This document shows positions 1-7,700 of a stretch of DNA of 18,965 nt, piece by piece. Origin of the DNA: SFTJ01 sp051871515 (lineage in GTDB: Bacteria; Bacteroidota; Bacteroidia; Bacteroidales; Muribaculaceae); NCBI GenBank assembly GCA_051871515.1, contig JBJECY010000018.1:1-18965 (forward strand), given 5' to 3'. The first letter of the stretch is position 1. Each line of letters opens with the position of its first letter. A program made the translations under genes and the position numbers. The notes under the pieces are model-generated. The model ran no database searches. It worked only from the letters and a program-made list of their open reading frames with translations, and had not been told where the DNA came from.

Positions 1-563
1 TGAGGCTCTTGCATAGCCTATCTAAGTTGAACAGACAATGTCAGAGCCCACGCCGATATGAACATCACCGCCGTTATGAGTGCCGCAAGCACTGCGTGCG
101 CCCTCTCCAAAAAAGAATTTGATGGGGCTGCCGGCTTGGTGCTTGTGGTTTCTCAGTGTGTAGATGACTTAAATCACACCCGGGAGCATCTACCATTGAC
201 CACGTTGGAGACTTAGATACTGAGAAGGTTGCAAGATTTCAGTGTGTCTCAAACACAGCGTTGAGTAAACGCATTAATATGTTAAAAAATTCGTAGGACT
301 TATTTCCCTCCTATGCCTATTGTGGCTGATTGGGGTAATGGGAAAGTTGTCTTTCTTAATTTAAACAAAGGTATAAATAAAATTCTTTATTTTTAATTTT
401 TGAGGGAACTTTTTTGGTATCTCATGGTTGTGCTCACGGTGAGTTGCAGTGAAAGGTGGCTAATGAGTGGCCATATGTGATGGCGATGAGGGGCGTTGTG
501 AACTTATTGAGGGATAGAATGATGGTGTGGTTTATGCAAATAATGGTTGAGGCTATAATAATA
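1..563. other. Region without a convincing gene
   Basis: I find no supportable gene here. The best open frame, 58-216 on the plus strand (52 codons from an ATG), has no ribosome binding site and no family I recognise; its frame stays open upstream to about 31, so it could be the end of a decayed gene. A Bacteroidota-type -7 element reading leftward (TACCTTTG on the minus strand, 366-373) lies in an A/T-rich stretch, but no -33 element or following ORF supports it. A nested inverted repeat at 150-226 is listed separately. Confidence 0.4.
150..226. other. Nested inverted repeat, possible structured RNA
   Basis: The outer arms TTCTCAGT (150-157) and ACTGAGAA (219-226) are perfect complements. 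They enclose inner arms GTAGATG (160-166) and CATCTAC (187-193) around a 20-nt loop. The arrangement suits a folded RNA or a regulator site. It is not a tRNA: there is no T-arm or anticodon arm. No known RNA family is recognised, and such arms can arise by chance in 560 bases. Confidence 0.25.
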
Positions 564-597
564 AGGCAGAGGCAGCCCGGGTGGGCGGCCCCTGCCT
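564..597 (-). terminator. Probable rho-independent terminator of the VWA/WG-repeat pair
   Basis: AGGCAGAGGC (564-573) pairs with GCCCCTGCCT (588-597) with one mismatch. An inner GCCC/GGGC can extend the stem. Read on the minus strand, the hairpin lies 29 nt after the stop of the WG-repeat gene and is followed by TTATTATTAT, a T-rich but interrupted tail. Position and shape fit an intrinsic terminator for the leftward unit. Confidence 0.55.
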
Positions 598-626
598 AAA
601 AGTAGGAGTGAGGAGAGTGCGTGGTG

Positions 627-1829
627 TTATGGTTTTTGACTCACCACTTGGCCTTTGGAGTTGAGAAGCTCACCTTCTTCAAAACTGATGATTGAGCAGA
701 GGTAGAGGTCACGACTGATGGCTGTTATTCTTCTGTAAGAAGGTGGAGTAACGAATTTGCCGTCAGGTGTCATAAGACCGTACCAGTCACGTTCTGCTTC
801 GTAGATGAGGCATTGCGCTGTTTCTTCAAGACGATAATACTGCATAGTTCCTTCTTCATCGGAAGATATGCTGTATTCCAGTTCGGGCTTCTCATAGGTC
901 AGGTAGTTGATTGAAGTAATCTGGTAACCTCCCATTTGGTTGCCTTGGTAATCGTAGTGCAATATGTGATGCGAGGGTAGAGTCACCGAGATATAGTCAT
1001 CGTATAACAATATTGAGCCCTCGGGTATTGATAGAATGGACTCCAATTGTGAGTTGAGCAATGTGGTTTGTTTATCGGGTCGGGTTGCAATCCAATAATC
1101 ATTGTCCCAAGTGATGCTTTCAAACTCGGGTTGCAGCACATAGTTGCCTGAATGGTCAATCAAACCCCAGGTATCGGTGTCTTTTTGATGCAGTACGCAG
1201 TAGCCTTTGTGGAACGAGCCTATCACGTCATCGTGCTGATACTCCAGACCAGTGTCGATGACTATGTTGCCGTATTTATCAATATACTTGAGTGTGCCAT
1301 TTGATATGGTGGCAGCAAGTCCGTCGGAGAATACCCATGCGTGTTCATAAATAGCATCAATCACGGGTTCTCCGGTGAATTTGTTGAAGTATCCGCGTTT
1401 GTCTCCGTTACTGTAGCACACCAAAGAGTCTCCATCGGGAGAGATGGCTATCCAATGTAATCCTTTGATGCTTTTTTTGCCGTTATGGTCGCATATGTAA
1501 TCTTTGTCATAATTGTCGCTGTAATAAGCTTTGTAGTACAACACGTTGTCGGAGAGCATTGTTATGTAGTAATCTTCATCAAAGTGGTGCCTATGGCAAG
1601 CTTTGAGTTCTGAATATGCTTCAATGCTGAGCACAACGGCAAATATAACCATGATAATGGCAAAGCAAGTTAATACTACACGCCTTAATGCGATGCCGTA
1701 TTTCGATTTGTCGGTCATACCCGTCATGGTTGCCAAGCAGTTAAACAGGCCTGCAATGATGGTTGCGATTGCGTTCCAAAGGAGTATAAATGCTCTTTTG
1801 AAAGTAGTGAGTTTAAAAGGTGCTTTCAT
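627..1829 (-). CDS. Membrane-anchored WG-repeat (KWG) protein
   Basis: This 400-residue protein has two hydrophobic segments near the N-terminus (about 11-36 and 48-70) and a long remainder made of WG-type repeats. Recognisable units are WGLIDHSGNYVLQPEFESI and WYGLMTPDGKFVTPPSYRRI, with weaker ones such as RGYFNKFTGEPVIDAIYEH. WG repeats are short beta units thought to stack into repeat scaffolds; no catalytic role is known. I infer a membrane protein with a soluble repeat domain that binds a partner. Its ATG shares one base with the stop of the upstream VWA gene (TAATG), and the purine-rich GAGGAGGA of the VWA C-terminal codons can serve as its ribosome binding site, so the two are likely translationally coupled. 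The probable terminator at 564-597 follows. Function unknown. Confidence 0.8.
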   Translation of the reverse strand: MKAPFKLTTFKRAFILLWNAIATIIAGLFNCLATMTGMTDKSKYGIALRRVVLTCFAIIMVIFAVVLSIEAYSELKACHRHHFDEDYYITMLSDNVLYYKAYYSDNYDKDYICDHNGKKSIKGLHWIAISPDGDSLVCYSNGDKRGYFNKFTGEPVIDAIYEHAWVFSDGLAATISNGTLKYIDKYGNIVIDTGLEYQHDDVIGSFHKGYCVLHQKDTDTWGLIDHSGNYVLQPEFESITWDNDYWIATRPDKQTTLLNSQLESILSIPEGSILLYDDYISVTLPSHHILHYDYQGNQMGGYQITSINYLTYEKPELEYSISSDEEGTMQYYRLEETAQCLIYEAERDWYGLMTPDGKFVTPPSYRRITAISRDLYLCSIISFEEGELLNSKGQVVSQKP

Positions 1830-2539
1830 TAGTCTTCCTCCTCTTCTTCATTAAATGCTTCATCGGCGATGGAGCTGATACGGCTTTTTATGTTTAGGAA
1901 ATTGCCGCGTGACTTCAGATTGTGGACTCTCTCAAAGATGCGTGAACGGGTGTTGGCATCCTTCTCCATTGACTGTTGTGTGCCTTGGTCGCTATATTCA
2001 AAGTTGCGCGAGTGGTGAATTGACAACGACATTGACACTTTGATGGCGTCTTGGTTGGCACCCATGTAGGTGAATGTCCAGCCTTCGTTGCTCAGCTTCT
2101 CAACAAGGGTTTTGATTGCCATGCCGTCATATTCTTTTGAGGCGTTCTCATATCCGTCGGTGATAATGGTCACCACCACAATGCTGTCTTCCTTGTCTTT
2201 CACTTGTTTGTGTGTTGAAGTGAGGGTAATGCCCATTGCATCGTAGAGTGGGGTGCAGCAACATGGCTCGTAGTCTTGCATCTGCAAGGGGTGCGTTTGT
2301 TCCACAGGGGTGTTGTTGAACACATACGAGGTCTCGCAGCTACAGAATGTCACCAGAGTCACAAAATGCTCTTGTGTCTCGGAATATTGTTCTTGCGCTT
2401 TCTTGATTCTTGCCAAGGTCTCGTTGAATCCGCTTACGGCTGCTTGGCGAATGCTTGACATTGAGCCACTGCGGTCAAGAATAATCACATTGTGGATTTG
2501 TGTCTTCGTCTTGCTTGTTGGTTGGTTCATTTCATTCAT
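1829..2539 (-). CDS. von Willebrand factor A (VWA) domain protein
   Basis: A 236-residue soluble protein that is almost entirely one VWA domain. The metal-ion-dependent adhesion site is complete: D22-R-S24-G-S26 in LDRSGSM, T96 in CCCTPLYDAMG, and D128 in TIITDGYEN. There is no signal peptide, so it should be cytoplasmic. Small VWA proteins of this kind occur in TerY-like and phage-like contexts, where they bind partners through Mg2+. The last residues are a run of acidic amino acids (EEEEED), unusual for the family, whose codons double as the ribosome binding site of the next gene. Two starts are possible, M1 (2539) and M4 (2530); the first is kept because neither has a clear Shine-Dalgarno. 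The upstream 450 bases hold a degenerate sigma-54-like site. The partner is unknown, but the coupled WG-repeat protein is the obvious candidate. Confidence 0.85.
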   Translation of the reverse strand: MNEMNQPTSKTKTQIHNVIILDRSGSMSSIRQAAVSGFNETLARIKKAQEQYSETQEHFVTLVTFCSCETSYVFNNTPVEQTHPLQMQDYEPCCCTPLYDAMGITLTSTHKQVKDKEDSIVVVTIITDGYENASKEYDGMAIKTLVEKLSNEGWTFTYMGANQDAIKVSMSLSIHHSRNFEYSDQGTQQSMEKDANTRSRIFERVHNLKSRGNFLNIKSRISSIADEAFNEEEEED

Positions 2540-2728
2540 GTCTGTTGTGTTTTTAGAGTGTGAATTATAAGTTATTTACATTGTTTATTTATAAAGAGAG
2601 TGAAAAGTAACCTGAGTTATATCACAAAAACTAAAAAACAGATACTATTTTTCCCTAAAAAAAATATTTCCCTTTTTCGTGCTTTGCCGAGGGTAAACAA
2701 AGGGGGCTTTTCACATATATTCAGTGCA

Positions 2729-2743
2729 ACAAAATGTGTGCCA
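2729..2743 (-). promoter_or_regulatory. Degenerate sigma-54-like site upstream of the VWA gene
   Basis: On the minus strand this reads TGGCAC-ACATT-TTGT: a perfect -24 hexamer with GT in place of the invariant GC at -12. Over 43 ungapped bases it resembles the better site at 3666-3680, sharing both the TTTGGCACAC core and a downstream TATGTGAAAA-like stretch. It is about 190 nt from the VWA start. The changed -12 base makes activity doubtful. Confidence 0.3.
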
Positions 2744-2793
2744 AAACGATGCGGCAATGGCAGTAAAACGTGTGCACCACCCAAAAAAGCTAA

Positions 2794-2909
2794 CAATGGG
2801 CATGTGACCAGAGGGCGTTATGCTTGTTTTGTTGATGTTGCAACGGCTTCAAAAGTATATGCGACTATGCAACATGACAATGATGCATTGTTTTAACGTA
2901 TGCCCATTG
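2794..2909. repeat. Nested inverted repeat in the VWA upstream region
   Basis: CAATGGGCAT (2794-2803) and ATGCCCATTG (2900-2909) are perfect 10-bp inverted arms, with weak extension outward through CTAA. Inside lie a second perfect pair, ATGTTGCA (2835-2842) and TGCAACAT (2868-2875). The 116-bp unit has no coding capacity for a transposase. It could be a MITE-like relic, a structured transcript or chance; target-site duplications are not evident. Confidence 0.35.
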
Positions 2910-2995
2910 CTGCGTTAGTGTGGGTGAAAAAGTTGGGCAGTGGCTGTCCTTTTGGGCGCAGGGCTTAGTTCACCACGGTTGATAATGCGGCGAGA

Positions 2996-3583
2996 TTATT
3001 TGTCGGTTATCTTTTTGATGAGCGGAATGAGAATATCCTTTATCACAGAATCATCCATGCGGTGCTCTCCGCTGAAGTGAACTACTTGATTGTAGTGTTG
3101 CAGGAACAATGATTCCCCATTCACCTGACGGTCGTTGTCGGCAAACATCCCCCAAACCTGTTTGCGGTCGTCATCGGTGATTCCGTCAAACTGATGTTTC
3201 TCCATCTCGGCGTGATGGCTAATGATTTGGGGTGTAATCACGAACTGGGTTTCTCCATTGGCGCGAGGCTTGAAGTAGGTGTGCGTGCCCACGGTGAGCA
3301 TTTTGCTTTTCTTTGACATCTCAAATGCCGGATTCACGCAAATGCGGTTGTAGCCGCGCATCTGCTGTGTGTACATGCCTCCCATGCTGGTGCCCACAAC
3401 CACATCAGGTTTCTCGCTATTGCATAAGTCGCGCAGAAAGGGCAGGGCGTCAGCCGGGTCTGTAGGTATGTCGGGGGCAATGACTTCAAAGTCGGGCAAC
3501 AATTGTCGCAATGTGCTCACGGTTCCGCTTGCTGCCGACGAGCCGAATCCGTGCAAGTAGATGAGTTTCTTTTTTGGTTTCAT
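2996..3583 (-). CDS. YqiA-like alpha/beta hydrolase (predicted esterase)
   Basis: A 195-residue single-domain alpha/beta hydrolase. It begins with MKPKKKLIYLHGFGSS, where HGFGSS is the oxyanion-hole loop. The nucleophile elbow is G64-T-S66-M-G68, the acid is probably D149 or D151 (FADNDRQV), and the base is H174 (GEHRMDD), giving a full catalytic triad. Length and layout match the YqiA/UPF0227 group of small cytoplasmic esterases, which cleave short acyl esters; the natural substrate is not known. I chose the ATG at 3583: the frame stays open to 3691 but those extra 36 codons start with a non-ATG codon and cover the putative promoter at 3666-3680. There is no signal peptide. The gene stands alone, with more than 300 nt to each neighbour. 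Confidence 0.8.
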   Translation of the reverse strand: MKPKKKLIYLHGFGSSAASGTVSTLRQLLPDFEVIAPDIPTDPADALPFLRDLCNSEKPDVVVGTSMGGMYTQQMRGYNRICVNPAFEMSKKSKMLTVGTHTYFKPRANGETQFVITPQIISHHAEMEKHQFDGITDDDRKQVWGMFADNDRQVNGESLFLQHYNQVVHFSGEHRMDDSVIKDILIPLIKKITDK

Positions 3584-3912
3584 ATAGCTATTATTATTAA
3601 CTATTCCTTGATTTTGTGTTTTTGACGTTAGAGAAACTAAAGGTTTTTCACATAAATAATATGAAGCAAAACGTGTGCCAAACAAAAGCATATTGCCTTG
3701 ATTACAGCTTTTATGGGGTAAAAAGCCATTAATCCCAATCAGGTTGTGATGCGCTAACGTTCTTTCTTTTTGCTATAAGTGTTCATGTTCTTAGGTTACA
3801 ATGAAACCCCATTGCGCACTAAAAATATCTGTTCAAAAATAAAGTTGTTATCGTCATAACGCCAATGCCCCTCCCACATTTGGGATAACGGGCTTACTGG
3901 CCGAGGAAGGTG
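3584..3912. other. Intergenic region between the esterase and the metalloprotease
   Basis: There is no gene here. The part next to the esterase contains its sigma-54-like promoter. Toward 3912 there are only weak hairpins (GTTAT/ATAAC at 3847-3860; CCC/GGG near 3877-3888) with no T-tract on the minus strand, so I see no clear terminator for the metalloprotease gene. Confidence 0.5.
3666..3680 (-). promoter_or_regulatory. Sigma-54 (RpoN)-like promoter of the esterase gene
   Basis: The minus strand reads TGGCAC-ACGTT-TTGC followed by TT. GG (-24) and GC (-12) are separated by exactly 10 nt, matching the RpoN consensus TGGCAC-N5-TTGC. Transcription would start near 3654 and leave a leader of about 70 nt before the ATG at 3583. 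No enhancer-binding protein is encoded in the window. A related, weaker copy lies at 2729-2743. Confidence 0.5.
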
Positions 3913-4545
3913 TTATAGTTTCCAATGCCGTGATTGCATGTAGTTTTTGCATTTGTCGCAGAACACGTTTGTTTTGCTGAATGGGTTTCCACCTTTGGCA
4001 TCTTGCATCAGACAATTCTCGTCGTGACAATGCCGCAGTCCCTGTGCGTGCCCAAGTTCATGGAGCATAACGCTGAATAGTTGGCGGTTGCCGTTAGGTC
4101 GATAAGACGAAAACACAGCCACGCCTGTGCCGTAGCCGCTTGCAAGCCCCATGATTCCGCTATGGGCACGACCGCGGAAATTGTCAAGTCCAATGTCGGC
4201 TTGTGTGAACCCTATCACAATGTTAGTGTCGGTTTTGTGCTTGGCAAGCTCTTTGTTCAGGCGGTCGGCTCTGTAGCGGCGATGGTCGTTTCTTTTTGTG
4301 GTTATAGCTGAGTCGGGCAGTGCTATGTTGCCTACAAATTTGCATTTGGGATAGTGCGATTGCAAAGAATCAATTATGGCTGATAACAGTTTGCGGTTTA
4401 CATCACCCAGAGTATAAACACAAATGGTTGGCACAACATCACGCTGTTGTGCGGGTTGTGATGAGGCTGGTGTTTTGCTGTTTGTGCAACTGCACATCAG
4501 CATTAGCTGGCACATTAATGCAGTTAAGATGCTATTACTTGTCAT
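3913..4545 (-). CDS. Archaemetzincin-type zinc metalloprotease, predicted lipoprotein
   Basis: A 210-residue protein with the archaemetzincin signature: H162-E-L-G-H166-x2-G169-x3-C173-x4-C178-x-M180, then C196-x2-C199. The three histidines (162, 166, 172) should bind the catalytic zinc with E163 as base, M180 is the Met-turn, and the four cysteines should hold a second structural zinc. Spacing from M180 to C196 is 15 residues, slightly under the usual family figure. The N-terminus is hydrophobic and ends LMLMCSC, resembling a lipobox with C20 acylated, followed by a Ser/Thr/Pro linker; the lipobox is not ideal, so secretion is inferred. The substrate is unknown. A Bacteroidota promoter lies about 30-65 nt upstream, so it is probably monocistronic. 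Confidence 0.85.
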   Translation of the reverse strand: MTSNSILTALMCQLMLMCSCTNSKTPASSQPAQQRDVVPTICVYTLGDVNRKLLSAIIDSLQSHYPKCKFVGNIALPDSAITTKRNDHRRYRADRLNKELAKHKTDTNIVIGFTQADIGLDNFRGRAHSGIMGLASGYGTGVAVFSSYRPNGNRQLFSVMLHELGHAQGLRHCHDENCLMQDAKGGNPFSKTNVFCDKCKNYMQSRHWKL

Positions 4546-4581
4546 TTGTCAGTTGATTTAATTTCCCCGAAGAAACGAGTG

Positions 4582-4612
4582 TAAAGGTATAAATATTATT
4601 TTTAATTGACAA
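4582..4612 (-). promoter_or_regulatory. Bacteroidota-type promoter of the metalloprotease gene
   Basis: On the minus strand TTG (4612-4610) is followed, after 20 nt, by TACCTTTA (4589-4582). This fits the Bacteroidota primary sigma pattern TTG-N19-21-TAnnTTTG with one mismatch in the final base. It would give a leader of about 30 nt before the ATG at 4545. Confidence 0.55.
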
Positions 4613-4651
4613 CTTTGCGCCTTGCTAATTATCAGGACTAAGCATACACAA

Positions 4652-4693
4652 GCGGGACGCATACCGACTTTTTTATGTCGGCACACGTCCCGC
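4652..4693. terminator. Strong two-part hairpin downstream of the FISUMP gene
   Basis: GCGGGACG (4652-4659) pairs perfectly with CGTCCCGC (4686-4693), and inside, after a small symmetrical internal loop, CCGAC (4664-4668) pairs with GTCGG (4677-4681). The hairpin lies 79-120 nt past the stop of the 4-kb gene. On the minus strand it is not followed by a T-run; on the plus strand it is followed by ATTTCATTTTT. It may end the upstream transcript or protect its 3' end. Its strength is seen; its role is inferred. Confidence 0.5.
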
Positions 4694-4708
4694 ATTTCAT
4701 TTTTCAGG

Positions 4709-4737
4709 AGGGCGAAGGCTTTTGCTGCCTCAGCCCT
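4709..4737. other. Second hairpin directly after the FISUMP gene
   Basis: AGGGC (4709-4713) with AGGC (4716-4719) pairs with GCCT (4727-4730) and GCCCT (4733-4737), separated by a 2x2 internal loop. It lies 15 nt from the hairpin at 4652-4693 and 35 nt past the stop codon, so the 3' end of the long transcript is highly structured. Confidence 0.35.
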
Positions 4738-4771
4738 AACAGGAAGCTCAGCCTATACTGGGCATTAGGAG

Positions 4772-7700
4772 TTATCTTTTCTTAACCACATAGTTCACTA
4801 CCGGGAACGTTTGTCCGTTCAACTGGTACTTATACCAGCACAGGTTCCAGTCGAAGAACTTGCGATTAGGATTTGTGTCGCCAGAAGCAAGACCTGGCAC
4901 GCAAGCCGAAACGGTGAAGCCTTCGCTTTCTTCGTGTGTGGTTTCGTTGGTGTTGCCGTAGCCAAATCCGGTGCCGGTCTTAACGCTGCCCAAAGTCACC
5001 ACAAGTTCGCTTTCTACCGAGAACGAGAAGGCTGCCGAAGTGGCAGTGCTGTTGTCCAATCCAATCTCACGCTCTGTGCTACCGCCTGAACCTGTTGTCA
5101 CGAAATCGTTCCAACGACCGTTACCCCACAGTATTTCAGAGCCGGGCACGTTGCTCACGATTTGGTCGGCAGTAGAAGGATAAGAGAATGGGTCGCCTAA
5201 AGTGTGCTTGAACACCAAGCGAAGGTCTGGGGCGTTCTTGTCGGAAGCTACAAAGCGCTCGTAGTCGGTAAGACCCAAACCCACAATCTTAGGTTTCTGA
5301 GGTATAGACAGATTAAGTACACCGCCTATTTCGTCAATATTGTCTGAGGCAATCACCTCGTAGGTGTAGTTGTCGTAAGGTGTGGTCATCATCACAACGC
5401 GGTCGTCATCCTCTGCGTTGTATGTCTGACTGTATGAAATGGTGCTTGTCTCAGAAGTGCTCTTGCTGCACTCCTGTTCCATCTTCATGGTGAATTCCAC
5501 ACCACCAAGCTTGGTGCCTACGATAGGCGCATTAATCTCTTGCTCAAAGCCTACAATAAGTGACGATTTAACACTGCTTGAGCTCGTGGTCTGCTGCGAA
5601 GTGCTTGTGCTGTAGCCCCAAGAGGTGGAACTGTCGTAGCCGGGCTCTGACTCGTCGCCGTAATCGTAGGTTGGAGGTGCAGCAAGCAGTGCATGGATGC
5701 GAGGTTCGGTGTATGCAAGTTCATGACCTTTGTATTTGAGCACCTTGTGACCAGGGCGGTCGTAAACGGCGCAGAGTGCCGAATTATTACCCCATTCAAC
5801 GTCACCCGGGCCAAACCACCACTGAAGTTCATCTTGTTTTTGGTCACCGCTATTCCACACTTGTCCGGTATCACAGTACTTGAGCAGGTCTGAGTTGAAG
5901 TTGTGATAGTGTTTCAGTGTTGAATTACTTATATCGGTTGTGCTGTCGAAATATGTTTCCGATAGTCCCTGGAACATAAGTCGGTTGCCATTACTGCTCT
6001 CATAAGTGTTCCAGTTGCGGAAATAATAGAGCTTGTCATACCCTTGACCATCTACGTCAGCTGCAATAATATTATCGGCAAAGATACTCCAGAAGTTGTT
6101 GCAAGTGAATGGAAGCACTTGGAAATTGCAGAATTCAATCTTCTCAGTTTCGCTGTTCCAGCGCCACAAGTCTGCGCCACATACTATATCGCATGGGTAT
6201 TCCGAGCCACGGAAGTGTGCCAATGTGATATTGGTATTGCCGATATGGCCGTCATTACCTGCAAAACTTCCATTTTCGCCTACGTTATCTGAGTCAATCT
6301 TGAGATGGGTTTCGGTGTTGTTAGGGTCGTACATTGCATGCCACATATAAGCTTTCTTTGCAAGTGCTGTACCCGAGTAGTTGCGGAAAAGCATAATGAT
6401 GTCGTTATATTTGCTTCCCGACACATTACCAATCTTGATATCGTTGAATACAGTATTCGCGCTAGCATTATAATCGATACAACTATAAGCTATAGGCTCA
6501 GCGGTTACATCACCCGCTTCATAGACCATAAGCTCAATTTTAGACTTACCTTCTTCACCTCCTGTGCCTACGCGTAGCACTACGAGGTCGGAGATGCCAT
6601 CACCATTCACATCGCCTATTGCAAAACGCACCATCGGTTTCTTCAAGTAATAGGATGAACAGTCAAATTCTGTTACTCCATCATCCTGTAATTTGAAGTT
6701 CTTATGATACAAACATGGCTTTGTGTATTCGTTATCTTTCAAATATTCGCTATCACCTTCCTTAATAACATTAAGCATTGTAGCACCGTCGTAAATATCT
6801 ATTTGACCGTCAATACCCACAATGACCTCATCTACACCGTCTTCATTAAAATCGGCAGTAAGCAATTGGAAGCAACGCTGCACGTAGTCCATACGAGTCT
6901 CTGTTGCACGGTTGTCGTCATCATATCGGAAGTAAGGAAGAATAGACCTTGGAAGAGCTGCAAAATCATAAACTGCAGGAAGAGAGAAGCCATATCGTTC
7001 ATCTGCTGCCTTCTCGTGAATCAATCCGTGTCCCGACTGAGCATCGCCTGCAATGGTAAGGTATACGTTTCCAAAACCAAATACATCAGGGGTGTCGGTG
7101 CGTTGATATGAATAAGACAAGCTTCCATCGGAGTTCTCATTGGCAACCTTTTCTGTAACAATTCGGAATGGTCTGTCCCATTGCATTTCAATTATATACT
7201 GCGTGCCATTACCATTGTTCAGAACAGCCATCTTGCGAAGCTTAAACTGATCATTAACATTATCGATATCCAAATCGCTCAGGAAGTTAACATCGCGACG
7301 TTCGCCAAGAGTCCAATTTCCTTCGTTGTCTTTAGTAAGGATACCACTGCGGTTTTCTCCTTTAGCACTGAAGAACTGGCCACCAGAGAAGTCGTAAGCA
7401 ATCGATTGTGGCACGGTGTGCATGATGTAAGTATTGCCCAACGGACCTCTTTCGCCACTTCGGGGTTCAACAGCAGCAAGTTTTCTGGCACTTGGAGCCG
7501 GGCTCTCGGAACTTGAAGCGCTTGAAGAAACATAATTAAATTCTTCGAGCATCTCGGTGTAAGCCGATGGCGCAGAACGCACACCGCGCACAGGAATCAG
7601 ATAACTTGGACAAACGTCAATGCCAACGTTGTTTTGGGTTTCGCTAACTTGCATAGCCAATGTCACGCCGCCCTTGGTGCTGCGTGTCATCAGGTAGCCG

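Larger units (their letters stand above)
2540..2995. other. Intergenic region with repeats; no supported gene
   Basis: The only sizeable frame (2600-2896, plus strand, 98 residues) is basic, low in recognisable content and antisense to the general gene direction; I do not accept it. The region holds a degenerate sigma-54-like site (2729-2743), a second partial copy of its core near 2765-2775, and a nested inverted repeat at 2794-2909. A/T-rich homopolymer runs occupy 2630-2680. It may be a decayed gene or a long regulatory region upstream of the VWA gene. Confidence 0.4.

Noticed and set aside
150..226. tRNA-like fold of 77 nt
   Set aside because: It has outer paired ends but no T-loop, anticodon arm or CCA.
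2600..2896. Plus-strand ORF of 98 codons
   Set aside because: It is the only sizeable plus-strand candidate in a gene-free gap, has odd basic composition, crosses the inverted repeats and resembles no family. Its coding look comes from A/T-rich and repeat sequence.
3584..3691. Longer N-terminus for the esterase
   Set aside because: It begins with a non-ATG codon, adds residues absent from the family before the conserved MKPKKKLIYLHG start, and covers the sigma-54-like promoter.
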